NCBI GenBank assembly: GCA_030847615.1
Contig: JAUMIR010000002.1
Coordinates: forward strand, 117,188,309-117,252,308
Source: Gambelia wislizenii
Lineage: Eukaryota; Chordata; Lepidosauria; Squamata; Crotaphytidae
Direction of reading: 5' to 3'
DNA: 64,000 bases
Shown: positions 23,609 to 36,480 of the stretch, piece by piece
How positions within the stretch are numbered: the first letter of the stretch is position 1
Layout: each line of letters starts with the position of its first letter
Translations under genes and position numbers: made by a program
The notes under the pieces: model-generated
Seen by the model: the letters and a program-made list of their open reading frames with translations, nothing else
Databases searched by the model: none
Told to the model about the DNA's origin: nothing

Positions 23609-25195
23609 TGGACTCAGAATCTTTGGCTTAAAGATGGCATTGAAGTGTATCTCTCATGGAACATTAGAGGTGCTAATGTGGCTCAAAAATGGATATTTGT
23701 TCCCATTATTTGAACAAATTTGGCTATGATTTGATCTGTTTGCAAGAAATCATATTAAAAAGATGGATATTAAATGCTTATGTTGTCCAAAATTGCAGAA
23801 AGAATTTGTGGCATCAGTGGAAGAAAAAAAAGAAGGAGGTTACTATTAATGCTAATCCAGCTTTACTCCCTGTAAAAGTATCGGAAGCTCATCAGGGTTG
23901 GTATGTAGGAGTCCAAATAGATGTACAATGTTCAATAAGTTTAGTGGTGGGAATTTATGTCCCTATTGATAATAAGGCCCAATTTTTTGAGCTATTATTG
24001 AGAGAAGTTCTGGATCAGTCCTTTCAAAATGGGATGTTCCTGAGAGATTGGAATTTGCTTATTTCACCTATACTGGAAAGAAAATCAGAAATGAAAATTA
24101 AATTTAAGCAAGGCAAAGCTTTTTACCAAATGCTTTTCCAGATCATAATCCTATAGGATTAACTTTAAAGAGGAAAAGGACTTTTACTAGTTGGAGATTA
24201 AATGAGACGATTTTGCAATCCAAATTAGTAGTAAACAAAGCTAAGAAGAAACTGAACATGGATAAAGGGAATGAGTTGAGAATGGTGTTGGAAACAAGGA
24301 AAGCATTTATGAGAGGCTTTTTCATACAACAAAATACTGAATTTAAGGGGAGGGAAGGCGAGAAAAAATAAATTTGATTTTGGATTATATCCAGATGAAA
24401 TAAGATTAATTAAAGGAACATCCACTAAGCACAGGACTGAAAAAACAGATTAAAATGTTATAATTGCAGTTGTCTATGTTGTTGGTAAACAAGATGGAGA
24501 AGAAGTTATCTTATTTGAAACAGAAAAAAAAATTGAATTTGCCAATAAACCAGGTAAATTACTAGCATACTAACTGAAGGAAGAGAGAAAGAAAAATTAA
24601 TTTCTAAGATTCAAGATAAGGATGAATGTGTTAGAAATAATTCAAAGTACTAAAAATATTTCATCAATACTGTTCTGATATATTTAAGAAGGAAAGTATT
24701 CTAGTAACTAAGATTGAAAAATATATACAAAGACAAGACTTACAATAAATTTCAGACCTTCAGAGACAACAAGTGAATAGTCCAATTTCATTGGATGAAA
24801 TTTCAGAAGAAATAGCAATGGCAAAGATGGGTAAAGCACCTGGACGGGATGGTCTAACTCCTGTTTACTATAAGTGTTTGGAACAACTCCAAGTGCCACT
24901 ACAATGGATTTTAAATGTGATTTTAAGAAGCGGGAAGATTCCAAGAACTTGTGAGGTAGCACGGATATTGTTGATACAAAAGAAGGTTAGGATCTGATGA
25001 AGAAAAATAATTATAGACCTATTTCTTTATGGAACAATGTTGACAAGATATTTACTTCAATCTTTGCAGAAAGAATTAAGAGAGTATTACATTTCATTTA
25101 TACATGAAAACCAAAGTGAAGACCAAAGAGACAGTTACAAAACAACCATGATTAAATGTTGTAGAATATTAAGCTATTTACTCATCCTGACACAC
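23609..25195 (+). pseudogene. L1 LINE ORF2 remnant: endonuclease and start of reverse transcriptase
   Basis: Reads YLSWNIRGANVAQKW, then LNKFGYDLICLQE (AP-endonuclease start). Later SPISLDEISEEIAMAKMGKA with PGRDGLTPVYYK and NYRPISL mark the reverse transcriptase. Many stops. It is interrupted from about 25196 by a Penelope-like segment and continues at 26780. Confidence 0.85.
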
Positions 25196-26707
25196 AAGGA
25201 CAATTTATTTTAAAAAATTATTTTACCAATTGTAATTCAATGGGGTTAATTTACTTAATTCTTTGCCCTTGTGGAAAACTTTACACAGGTAAAACTGAGA
25301 GACATTTAGCTCAGAAGATATCAGAACACAAGAGTCATATCAGGATGAAAGCCATAGGAAATTCACTTGTAGAACATTTTTTAGAAGCCAGACACACTCC
25401 TGAGTCCTTAAATTTTTTTGTGATAGAAAAAATAGAGCACAAACCGGGTCTAGGAAGTTCTTTTCAAAACAAACTTTTGCAAAGAGAATCATATTGTATT
25501 TATAGGTTAAAAACATATGCTCCATTTGGTTTGAATGAACAACTAGACCTTTCAGTATTTTATAATTAACCCTGGATGTACTGAGTTTTTGTGTTGAAGG
25601 TTGCTCTTAGGCAACTTTCTGGTAGCACACTAGGATTAAATACACCTGGAGGATCATTCCGTTAGAAAATAAAAAGTAGGCTAGAACCATAGGCAATCAC
25701 TACATCATTGGAAAAAAGACCAAGGCAGTGAGTGGTAAGTTACCAATTGTTTTTCTATAGAATACTAAAGATAGCATTATACGATATTCAGTATTTCTAA
25801 ATTATTTTTTAGAAATTTACAAGGAAAATTTGGATTTGGAAATTACATTGAAGATAAAAACATAGGGTTGAGTTCACAGTATAAATAATTCTGGAAATAT
25901 ATGTATACAGTATATGCACCAATAATTTAGACTGTATATTTTTATTTCAGTATATAGTAGCGGTGATAATCACCTTATACAAGTCAAGCAATTGCTATAA
26001 ATGAGGTAAGCAGTCTAAAAAAATTATTATAGTTTAAACAGCAAAATAAAAAGCTTGTGATAATAATATAGTCATAAATGTAGATACACACTGATGAAGA
26101 GACAAAACAACGCAGGGATTCTCTAGAGCCAGTTGTTTGCGTATCAAGAACAGAAACAAGATGCATAATTTCAGATTGACTTACCAAGAATCTGGGTGTA
26201 TATTGAGAACACAAACAAGATACATTATTCTGTGTGTAATTATCAAGAATTGTATATTGTTGATTGGTATATTAAGGATATGGTCCTGAAAAAACTGTTA
26301 TAAAATTATTTCATTGTTATTAAATTTGAAGTTATTCATTGTATGTTTGTGGATTGTAAGTAATGTATGTTTATAGTAAGTTGTAAATACATTTTGCATG
26401 TAATTACTTCAAAATATTGTTTATATGTTTTGAATATATCATTTGTGAGTGAAATTAGTGTGATAGTCTGCAATAAGAGTGTAATAGCTACCAGTAAAGC
26501 GTATAATATTATAACAGTTTGCTTATAACAACCAGACATCCAGCTCTAATAATTGTGGTAGAATATTTGGAACAGCACAACAAGAAGCAAGCAGCATTCA
26601 TTTTTTTGGAATGCAGAAAAGGGTTTTGAGAATTTGAACTGGGACTTGCTTTTTGCAGTGTTAGAGAAAATGGAGTTTGGAGCTAATTTTATAAATTGAA
26701 TAAAGGC

Positions 26708-26710
<3 letters not shown>
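25196..26710 (+). pseudogene. Penelope-like element 3' part with GIY-YIG domain
   Basis: The frame 25240-25569 reads MGLIYLILCPCGKLYTGKTE, then RHLAQKISEHKSHIRM, and ends LNEQLDLSVF: the GIY-YIG endonuclease layout (IYLI...LYTGKT) of Penelope-like retroelements. The upstream reverse transcriptase is absent. The AT-rich remainder is probably its 3' UTR. It sits inside the L1 ORF2. Confidence 0.75.
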
Positions 26711-26752
<42 letters not shown>

Positions 26753-26781
26753 TGTATATATATATATATATATACAGTATA
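26711..26781. repeat. (AT)n microsatellite
   Basis: Nearly pure alternating AT with a TATACACTGTATA interruption; self-complementary. Confidence 0.9.
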
Positions 26782-26784
26782 TAA

Positions 26785-27278
26785 AATCACCCAAACATCT
26801 TGATTAATAGAGAGTTAGCAAAGTCTTGTGAGATATAAAGGAGAATGCAACAAGGTTGCCCATTGCCTCCTTATTTGTTTTACCATTAGAGGAGTTATTG
26901 AGGGCAATTCAATGAGAAGATAAGGTCAAAGGTCTGAATATGAAGAAACAATCTTATAAATTGAAGATGTTTGCGGATGAGTTGACTGTTGTAACGGAAA
27001 ACCCTTTGGATAGTATTGAAGTGTTACTGAAAATGTTGGAGGAATATGGAGAAATATCTGGATTTAAAATCAATAAACAGAAGATGAAGATGTGAAAAAA
27101 TATGGGGTAGGAAGGTAAATTGAAATTAATGCAGCTGTCCTGGTTTAAGATAGAAAATAAGGTGAAATATCTGGGTCTGATTGTTTCTAATAAGAGATCT
27201 GTATTGTTTCAGGACAGTTATATCAGAATTTGGAATGAAATTAAGCAGGACTTACAGAGATGGGATAAATTTAAATTG
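26785..27278 (+). pseudogene. L1 ORF2 remnant, reverse transcriptase continuation
   Basis: Reads QQGCPLPPYLF, KQSYKLKMFADELTVVTENP (catalytic FADD changed to FADE) and ISGFKINKQKMKM, then IWNEIKQDLQRWDKFKLS, where GC-rich repeats cut it off. It continues the L1 from 25195. Confidence 0.8.
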
Positions 27279-27600
27279 TCCCCCCACTACCAGGCATGCG
27301 CCCCTACCCCCTGTGAGGCATGTGCCCCCCTCACCACAAAGTTCATGCCTCCTGCCGTCAGGTGCGCCCCCTGCTCTCACCAGATGTGCCCCTCCACCGC
27401 CAGGCTCATGCCCCCCAGGTAACAGGTGCACCCCACTGCCCCCTGCTGCTAGGCATGCACCCCCCCAGGCTTGCACCCCCCACTACCAGGCTCACCCCCC
27501 GCCTCCCACCTCCAGGCTCGCACACCCCTGCTGCCAGGCGCACCCCCCACCACCAGGCTTGCACCATTTTTTTACTTCATTTCCCCCACCCCCTCATGTA
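27279..27600. repeat. C-rich degenerate tandem repeat
   Basis: About a dozen units of roughly 20-30 bp built on CCACTACCAGGCATGC and CCACCAGGCTTGCACC. It begins abruptly in the L1 frame. The proline-rich open frames here are repeat artefacts. Confidence 0.7.
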
Positions 27601-28696
27601 GATGGCCCCTAAGTCTCTTTTGGCTCTTGTAGCTATGCCCTGGGCAGCTGGCAGTGACCAGAAAGCTCATGATATGTCATTTGAAATGTAAGCACTTTTA
27701 CTCACAATCTCATAAATCTACCTTTATTACCAATCTTTTATTGCTGTTTGTCCCTGGTCCCCACAAGGCGAAGAAGGGGAGTGGCACTTGCCTGCATTAA
27801 GATCCTTCCAGAATAACTAAACTACAACAGAAACAGCATCTGATACAAAATGTAGGCCTGTATATCATTGTCACCTTTCTTCTCCCGTATGATTTTTTTT
27901 AACATCTTTTGCCTGATGAAGAACCCCGTGGAGCTTTGAAAGTTGTATGATGTATTTTGTGCATTTTGGTTGGCCAATAAACATATCACTCTTTTGTGGA
28001 TTTTCTTGTACAGAGCAACCTTTGTCTCTTTTCTCCAACAGTGCAAGAGTATTGAGGAAGACATAGTTCTGAAATAGTTGTGTAGTCAAGGGACTGTCCT
28101 CAATGATCCTGGGTCTCCGTCTTGGTATTATCTCAGGCTCCTGGCTAAATGTCCTGCCTCACTAGTCACTGGCCATCTGTATCACAATAGTGCAATCACA
28201 GGTCCTGTTCCTGACTTATATTTGAAACATGTTTAATGACTCTGCTTCACTAAAAACAGTACAAAGTATTCAAAGAAGTAGCCATATAAGTTTCATGCAG
28301 CATAAAATGGAGGAAGAGGTGGGGGGGGGGGAGAAATGTGGCAGAACCTTTAAGACTAACTGGTTTTTATTCTGATCTGAGCTTTCATGGATATAAACCC
28401 ATTTCTTTGGATCCAGTACCAAGTGGTATTAAGGGGTCAGCCAAAAAGGACATTTATACAGCTGTGGGTGGGAATGGGACAGAATACAATAGGATCCAGA
28501 AAGATGCAAATCACAACCCTTGGCCTGAATTTTCAAAGGGTTGGGCAAGGTGATGTAGGTCTTTCAGTTCTTTATAGTGATCTGTTAGTGTTGATGTGTG
28601 AAAGCAATAAATCTATTTACTGGCTTACCACACTACAAAGAAAAGTGGCAGGGGAGCAGGAGTGTTCCATCTTCTATGCTACCTTATCACATGACA
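27601..28696. other. No gene; repeat pieces
   Basis: Contains the CCTGATGAAGAA repeat at about 27900-28010 and an unclassified repeat at 28270-28440 (TTTAAGACTAACTGGTTTTT) shared with 43515-43665. Confidence 0.5.
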
Positions 28697-28701
28697 TCTT
28701 C

Positions 28702-28866
28702 AGTGGAATACACTGTCTCAGAGTGTAGTGGAGTCTCTTTCTTTGGTGGTTTTTAAATAGAGGCTGGATAGCCATCTCTTGGGAATGATTTGATTGTGTA
28801 TATTCCTGCATGGCAGGGGGTTGGACTGGATGGCCCTTGTGGTCTCTTCCAACTCTATGATTCTAT
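28702..28866 (+). mobile_element. CR1 LINE 3' end
   Basis: GGTTGGACTGGATGGCCC, TCTCTTCCAACTCTATG and the GATTCTATG tail. The palindromic element B starts in its tail. Confidence 0.85.
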
Positions 28867-29195
28867 GGACATTTTCAGACATGCCAAAATCCGTTTGCCG
28901 CGCAAGCAGCCTCCCGAAACTGCTGCGCGACAAGGGTCTTCTTCGGACGACGCTGTGCCTCTGGCGAAACCATCCGTGTCACTTCCGTGAAGCTTGGGAC
29001 GGCTCAGCGCCATATTTCAAGCACGGGCAGCCTCCGTGATTGAAATATTGCGCGGAGCCGTCCCAAGCTTCACGGAAGTGACACGGACGGTTTCGCCAGA
29101 GGCACAGCGTCGTCCGAAGAAGACCCTTGCCGCGCAGCAGTTTCGGGAGGCTGCTCGCGCGGCAAACAGGGATTTTGGCATGTCTGAAAATCTCC
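28867..29195. mobile_element. Palindromic MITE-like element B
   Basis: 329 bp, GC-rich, almost perfectly self-complementary: GGACATTTTCAGACATGCC at the left and its complement at the right, with a centre near 29030. TAT lies on both sides, although the CR1 tail is itself repetitive there. It shares CCGTGTCACTTCCGTG with element A. Confidence 0.85.
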
Positions 29196-29454
29196 TATGA
29201 TTCTTTCATTCCGGTCTCATGTGGGACCAAGGTAAAACCACATGTTTTTGCTAACCAGAAAAGCCTTTTAGGAAAAAGGCATGGTTTTATCTCAGTCCCT
29301 CACAGGACCAGAATGAAAAAACACCAGAAGAATGATGTCATACAGTAGGGCAGCGTGGAAGATGAAATGTTCCTGCTGAGTTGCTGCTTTTCTTTGGAGT
29401 GTGGTAAGGCCCTTAGCAAAAGTCAGTTTTCCACAGTTCAAAACTCTGAGAATT

Positions 29455-30481
29455 TTCCTTGTTTTTTTTCCGGGCTGTGAGGCCGTGTTCTGAAATAGTT
29501 TCTTTCTGACGTTTCGCCTGCATCTGTGACTGGCATCTTCAGAGAATGGTTGGGTAGGTGTGTGTGTAGTTTATATGCTGTGAACCCCTGTTGGGGAGTA
29601 CAGGTTAGGTTCCCCAGACCCCCACGAATGTGAAAAATCCACGAATAACAATTGCCCTCCCCCTCTCCCGCCAAAGCAACCACAGGGTCTCTGGAGGCCC
29701 TATAGTCGTTTTCCCCCGCCTCCCCCTCCCTCCCCAGGCCTTCATGAGACCTCCGGAGCGTCTCCGGAGGCCCCATGATCGCCTCCCCAGCCCTCCCCAC
29801 CCCTTCCCAGGCCTTCATGGGGCCTCCGCAGCGTCTCTGGAGGCCCCATGATTGCCTCCCACCCCTCCCCACCCCTTCCCCAGGCCTTCATGGGGCCTCC
29901 GGAGCGTCTCCGGAGGCCCCGTTATCGCCTCTCCAGCCTTCCCCACCCCTTCCCCAGGCCTTCATGGGGGCTCCGGAGTGTCTCCGGAGGCCCCGTGATT
30001 GCCTCCCCAGCCCTCCCCAGCCCTTCCCCAGGCCTTAATGGGGCCCCTGGGGCATCTCCAGAGCCCCCCCTGATTGCCTCCCCAGCCCTCCCCACCCCCT
30101 CCCCAGGCCTTCATGGGGCCTCTGGAGCATCTCCGGAGGCCCCGTGATCGCCTCCCCAGCCCTCCCCAGCCCTTCCCCAGGCCTTGTTTAAGGACTGCAA
30201 TCTGTAAATCACTTACTGTGTATCCAGGAAGGTTGAAATATTCTGCAACTAGTTTTTGGGTATTGCCATTTCTAATGCCAGATTTGTGTCCATTAATCCT
30301 CTTGCAGATAGACTGTCCTGTTTGTCTAATGTAGAGTGTAGAGGGGCATTGATGGCATATATTACATTGGAGGAAGAGCAAGTAAATGCACCTATGATGT
30401 TGTGAGTGATGTTATTGGCCTCTGTAATATTGCTACCAGAGTAGATGTGGGGACAGAGTTGGCATCTGGGTTTGTGACAGG
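29455..30481 (-). pseudogene. Penelope-like element, GIY-YIG domain, broken by a minisatellite
   Basis: On the minus strand it reads KVPCHKPRCQLCPHIYSGSN, then in another frame CPSTLYIRQTGQSICKRING and HKSGIRNGN, a Cys-rich linker plus GIY-YIG endonuclease. After a GC-rich insert, the 3' UTR text (GATGCAGGCGAAACGTCAG) appears at about 29500-29545 on the minus strand. The frameshift and insert make it inactive. Confidence 0.75.
29597..30186. repeat. GC-rich minisatellite, about 6.5 units of 72-74 bp, in a Tigger-like end
   Basis: AGGCCTTCATGGGG recurs near 29739, 29811, 29883, 29957, 30031 and 30105. Each unit contains GGGGCCTCCGGAG facing CTCCGGAGGCCCC. The left edge (TACAGGTTAGGTTCCCC then CCCCCACGAATGTG and CCACGAATAA) looks like a Tigger-type terminus; no matching right end was found. 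Confidence 0.85.
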
Positions 30482-30780
30482 GGACTTTTTCAGATGGGGT
30501 AAAAAAAACCCCGCGGAGGTCAGGAGAAGGGCGGTGCTGTCCCACTTCCAGTGCTCCGTTTTGGATGATGCCATCCTCCTCCCATCCTTTGTTTGTTCTG
30601 CCTCCATCCTGCTTTTGTTTTGCCTCTATCGCTTTTTATTGACGGACCCGAATGTAGGCAGAACAAATGAAGGACGTGAGGAGGTCGGCATCATCTGAAA
30701 TGGAGTGCTGGAAGTGGGACAGCACCGTCCTCCTCCCGATCTCCGTGGGTTGTTGTTTTTTTCACCCCATCTGAAACACC
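30482..30780. mobile_element. Palindromic MITE-like element C
   Basis: Left end GGACTTTTTCAGATGGGG; the right end complements TTTCAGATGGGGTG. Arms such as GTGCTGTCCCACTTCCAG pair across a centre near 30630. It lies at the 5' break of the Penelope-like copy. About 299 bp. Confidence 0.7.
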
Positions 30781-32640
30781 AAGGGTCTTGTAGGAAGTGT
30801 GTGCCTGACTTTAGGAGAAACAGAATTATACACTAAAGGTTTTGCACACTTGAGCACTGTAAAAAAAAAAAGTTGATTAGCAAATCCACGTGCACTCTGT
30901 ACCGCATGCTGCTTCTTAATTCCCAATATATATTCCTCATTTGTTTTCACACAGAGACACAGAGGTGGTAGCACTGTATTGTTGAAAACCTGAATTGGCT
31001 GTTTCAGAAGTTATTTTTAGGTCTCTCTCTCTCTTTAAACTTTCCAGTAATTCTACTCTGAGCCTTCTCAGAATGTTTGTAATAGAATTCCTTCTAATGA
31101 CATTTGTCTCTCGGATCAACATGCCATTCATTCATGATCTTGCATACAGTTGGATTGTTTACTGGTCACCTTTGATGTCATCAGCCAAATTCAAGGAAGA
31201 CTTTCCAAGTGCTACATAAACTGGACTTAATCATAGTGTCTGTCTTGCTCCAGAACTGGGTATAGTTTTGGTGCTGACATATTACTGCTATAGCATAAGC
31301 TTTATTGGAGGTAAATGATGCAGCAGATTGTGCACAGCAGAGAAGCATTCCAGCCCTTTGACTGGATCTAGCACCCCTCAGAACCAATGGCAGTATTAGC
31401 CTTCCCAAAAAGTTTTTACCCAGACTATCTCTGGATATGTGGGGAGCCCTTGGGCTGCAGTGCACTTCCCAAGGCAAGGATAACGGAAGGTGGACTCCCA
31501 AGGGTAATATAGGGTAGGAGCAAACAAACAAAAAAACCTAAGTGTGCTTACGTGACCCATCTCCAACCCCCCAACAACTATGAGAACTGTACAAGAAGGT
31601 TAACAACAGAGGAAAATTCACTCCTCCAGCTGGTCCTTAGCTGTCATATCTTTTCCCATCTTCAAATTGCAAAGTGAATGCAAAACAGCCAATAAAATCA
31701 CTAATACAAGTTAACTTTCTTGCCACTAGGCAGCTATTAAAGTTTGGCCATGATGCAATCAAGGACTCTAAAACCCATCTGTCTAGTGTCATGGTCCCAC
31801 CTCTCTACAGTGTCTGAGATATATATTGAACAGAAACCTGGTGCATTCATTTACAATGTTAGTGTTTACCATACATATGACACAATAAGACTGCAGGTAA
31901 CCCCCCTCCCAAATGTATATCCTCCCCAGTCATAAATTGGTAAAACAGATAGTGAACTTTTAGCTAATTCTTAAAGTTTTATGAACTAATAAGATTTATC
32001 AGATCTAATGATCCTTTCAAGTTGTTTGATAAACAGAATAAGTGATATGTTTTCCCTGACCATAAGAAGATAAAATGTTTCTCAACCTATTATGGGAGTA
32101 ACCTGAAAAACATTCAGACAACATAATTGAAGTGTACCTATGCATGCCACTATTCCAACAATTTAATATCATGTTTAATCTTTTCAAAAATAACATTATT
32201 AGAATCTTACATGAAACTACAGAGCTATGAATTATCATCCCCAACATTACAATGCCATTTATCAGAAACTGAACATATACTTTTAAAAAGTATTTTTTCC
32301 CCAGAATTTGACTCCTAGATGGCGCTTTTGAACAAGTCTAGGAAGAGTGTGAAGGTCATGAAAAAGTGCTTTCCTCACTGTGATGCTTTTAGGACTGTGA
32401 TGAACTGAAGTGTTCATAACATTATGTGCACTGAATCTTTAATTTCAAAGAACTCTGCTTTGAAATGGAAAGAGTTTGAATTTCCAAAAGGTTAATTGAG
32501 GTTCCAGAAAGGAATAGCCTTCACACAGATACTTTCTAAATATGATCTTGTTTATTAGCTTTGCAGGGAGTGAGGGCTTTTGGAGAAAGGAAAGCTAGGT
32601 GTGTGTATGAATATGCTGGTACAGGGAACACACAACTTCC
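30781..32640. other. No gene recognised
   Basis: AT-rich, with only short chance open frames. No element I can name. Confidence 0.4.
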
Positions 32641-32975
32641 TTGTTGCAACAGCTCCACTGGCCGCCAGTCTGTTTCCGGGCACAATTCAAAGTGCTAGTT
32701 TTGACCTATAAAGCCCTATATAGCTCAGGCCAAGGCTGTTTGAAGGCCCGTATCTTCCCACGTAAGCCTGCCCAAGCTTTAAGATCTGCAGAAAAGGCAC
32801 TTCTCTATGTCCCACAGCCTTCATAGGCATGCTTGGTGAAAACATGGGAGAAGGCCTTCTCAAAAGGCTGCTCCCACACTTTGGAACACCCTCCTTAGGG
32901 AAGCTAGGATGGCTCCTTTGTTATCTATCTGGTGGCAGGTTAAGACCTTTCTTTTCCAGTAAGCCTTTGGAAACT
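32641..32975 (+). pseudogene. L2-like LINE C-terminal fragment
   Basis: Reads QLHWPPVCFRAQFKVLVLTY and KALYSSGQG, equivalent to the LHWLPV...FK.L.LTYKAL motif near the end of L2-type reverse transcriptases; TLWNTLL-like text follows after frameshifts. Related pieces lie at 45326-45450 and 47395-47560. Confidence 0.7.
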
Positions 32976-33154
32976 GATTTTTAACAAAGGGATTTCATGG
33001 TGCTATACTCTCTTTAATCTTTGTAAGATTTTAAGATTTTAAGTTTTAATTCAGTTGTTATTTAACATTCTTTTAACCTTAATTCTATAAAATTTTAAAT
33101 TATATGTGTTTTTATTGTATTTTATGCCTTTTTGTAAGCCAGCCTTGAGTCCTA

Positions 33155-33361
33155 GGACTTTTTCGGACAGTCAAAAATAACGCAAGCAGCCTCATTACGT
33201 TGTGAGGCTGCTGCACTGCAGAGCGTCGGTTTCGGATGACACTCTCCCCTGCCGGTACTGTTGCGGTACCGCGGGGAGATTTGAGCGTCATATTTCGTCG
33301 GTTTCTACTCACAAAAGTTGATCGTGATTAAAAACCAACGAAATATGATGCTCAAATCTCT
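33155..33361. mobile_element. Palindromic MITE-like element D (right arm truncated)
   Basis: Left end GGACTTTTTCGGACAGTC. The inner arms (GAGATTTGAGCGTCATATTT and its near-complement) pair about a loop at 33310-33330, but the right arm stops at about 33361 without a terminus. Confidence 0.7.
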
Positions 33362-36019
33362 TCAGGTGTCATGGAGAACAGTCTTAGAGCTGAAGTGGAC
33401 AAAGTACAGCTCTCCAGATGCTATTAGACTGCATCTCCCATCAGCTATACAGGGCATGACCAATGCTGAGGGATGATGGGAACTTCAGTCTGACAGCAGC
33501 AGGAGGGCCATACTTTGCTCACTCCTGTTCAGGTGTGCATGGCTGGGGATGGGGGTATTGACTGTGAGGTCAAAATGAAACGAGATACAACAAGTACCGG
33601 CAAGTATATTATTGTCAAAGGGACCCCAAAAGTCATCTAGTCCAGCTCCCTGACAATGTAGGAAATCCCTAGCTTGACATACAACCATCTAATCTCTTTT
33701 CAACCCCCCCGCAAGCGATGAGCAGCCATGTTTGTTTGCTGCAGCAAATCAAGAACCATATGGTTCGTTTCTCTTAATTTTTTTGTATGTGCTTAATCCA
33801 TTCAAATAAAGAACAAAAAAATAGACTCCACATGAGGACATGGACACACACACACACACATACAGTGAAGTGAAAACATGCTATAAGAAAATCTAGCTAT
33901 AAACCTCCATAAAAGCTGACCAATGTCCAGAGAAATATCCATGCAAAGTTGCTGTTTCTATGCCACACATTTAGATGCTGAAAGGTTTACTGAGGTCCTC
34001 AATGCCTTGAACAGCAGGTGTAGGTATCCCTCACACTGCAATAGTCACAATAAGGCCAAAGGTGTAACATGATACCCTTAAGACTAACAGATTTAATATA
34101 GCATGTTCCAGGCACATGCAGTGGTGTTCCGCAAGGGTGTCATTCAAGCTGGCTTCAAAAACAAGATGATGTAATATTCTGACAGCTGACATCAAGGGCC
34201 AATCTGGGACCACGGAGTCTCATATAAAGCTGGAAGCTCTGAGTACGATCTTCAGTTAGAGCAGCTTGTGTCACTGAAGAGGGCCCCACCTTGGTAAACT
34301 CACCTCCTCCCTTGACCTTTCAGTCTTGGACACAGACTGTTACTCACGTGTGGCCTTCTGAGCTTCACTTGCTCCTTTTGGAACTTAAACTTTTGTTTGT
34401 TCTGGACTGTCCTACTCATCTCTAGTTCCCACAGGCTCACAGCTGCCTCTTCTCTCACCCCCACCCTGAAATGTGACCCTTGCTAGGTCCTGAAACTTAC
34501 CATAGCCTCCCTGCCCGTATACAAAATTTCCACACACAGACTGTTCATGTTAATCCTCGTGTGTTTGTTACAGAGGAGGTTAGGCATGGGTGCTGTCTTG
34601 AAGCTCCTAATCAAAATCTCTAACGTGTTCAGACAGATCCACTCATCTAATTTTAAGAGCTCACAGCTAAGGTGGAAAATGGGACACCTCTGTACTATGA
34701 AAGAGCAGATGACAGTGTTATTTAATCTGAATATTAATTGTCTTACACGTTTCAAACTGTTACATAAATATAAGATTTATTCCTTCGGGAGTGGCTGCAA
34801 TCAACACAATTGCATTTGGTTTTGTAACAGCTTCTCCATCATCTTTTCTCTCTTACAGATAAGCACAATTCGATTTGATGTGTTTGCATGAGATAGGTAA
34901 TTTGATGGAATTTTATATATTTATTGGTTATATTTATATCCCACATTTCTTCCAATGAGTTCAAGGAGGCAGCACACAGGGGGCTCTTCCACACACTATC
35001 CTCACAACAGTCCATATGAGGTCACCCTGAGAGAATGACTGGCCTCAAAGTCACACAGTGACATCTGCACACAGTTCTGCAGCCTTTAACAACTGTACAG
35101 CTCATAATATTCCTGAGAATCTTTCAAGTCAAAACTGTAGGGATCCAATCAAACATTTCTGAGTTATAGTCACAGACTCCATATCAGCAAGAAGAATTTG
35201 AAACCAGAATCCTGAGGACAACAGCCAAACAAGTATGCCACAATTAGTCCAATGAGTCACAGTCAGTCATTTGCTAGGAGGAATAGACTCGATGTTGTTA
35301 CTTTTCAAGCAGGAATCACACACCTGCTGCTTCTCTGAATTGGGCCAGAGATTATCACTGGCCCAATACTAAGAATCTCATGTGAAGAATAATGGTGCTT
35401 GGCCTTGTTTCTCAAAGCAACGGAGTGGTGCAAGTCCCACTAACTTTCAGAGTGTTTTGGGAAGGGAGACTGTGCATGCTTGGAATAGGATTATAAAACT
35501 GGTATCTTTTGTGGGTACAGTACCGTTTTCCCTAAAATCGCCTAAACAGATCAATCTGCTTGTTTGGGGAGCCACAAACTGGTATGTTTCATACTGTATT
35601 TCACATATTTGCTATGAAGAGTGCCTTAAGGTTTGGGCATCACTCCCTTTTTATTATCTCGTTCTACATTCTATGGATTTCAAGTCACTTCCCCAGATGC
35701 GCTGAATTTAAATCAAGAAAATTTGATTTAAATTCAATGTGAAATTAAATTTTAAATTGTTTACTCCCCCCCCCATCTTTGTTATGCTGCCCATTCCTTA
35801 TAGGGTGCTCAGATGACACTTTTGTATATATGTGCAGCTATATATTTTTAAAATTATAATAAAGGCTCTTTTAAAAAAAGAGGGAGAGAAGTACTAGGAA
35901 GTTTTTGTAGTGTGGAGATGAGAGTTCCAGAAGGAAAGTTCCCCCATGGTACTGTGTCACCTTACTAAGGGAGGCTGTTCACTGCTGGTCTATTCAGAAA
36001 AAGGAGAGGTGTGTTGGTG
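33362..36019. other. No gene recognised; repeat pieces
   Basis: A short palindromic hAT-like piece lies at about 33400-33530, a LINE-end-like piece (TTTATATCCCACATTTC) at 34910-35000, and an unclassified repeat piece at 34070-34100. No coding signal. Confidence 0.4.
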
Positions 36020-36480
36020 TCATGGTTCCCCCCAAGGGGTGTGTGTGACAGGGCTCTAGCCTTTGGGCCCAGGATTAGGAGGGGGGAACAGCATGATATT
36101 ATTGTTTTTATTATGTAAATCCATCTCGTTTTTTTAAGTAAATATAAACATGACTTCGGTGTCATCATTTCAACTGACTTATTTTAATTTTTATCCTAAA
36201 TCCTGTACTCTACAGGGTTTCTTAACCAGGGTTCCCTGGAACCCCAAGGTTCCATAAGAGGTTGCCAGGGGTTCTGTGAGATATTGAGACTGAAAAAAAT
36301 AAACTTTTTTTGAGCTATAGATACAGTATAATAATTTTTAGGCAGCAGTTCCCTGAAACCTGAAAATTGTTTCAAGGGTTCCGCCAGGGTAAAAAGGTGG
36401 AGAAAGGTGGAGCATTGGGCTACCCTTAACCTTAGCAGTAGGTAGGGGCCCCGCCAAAGAGCCTGTCCTGGGGCCCCACT
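36020..36480 (+). repeat. Unclassified interspersed repeat, copy B, with an inserted hAT-like piece
   Basis: Matches copy A (6540-7062) in opposite orientation. About 36217-36395 is inserted sequence with hAT-like ends (GGGTTTCTTAACCAGGGTTC). Confidence 0.55.

Noticed and set aside
27120..27612. Proline-rich protein-coding exon
   Set aside because: It is L1 reverse transcriptase text joined to a C-rich tandem repeat.
29597..30186. CRISPR-like array
   Set aside because: Units are contiguous tandem repeats without unique spacers, in a vertebrate genome.
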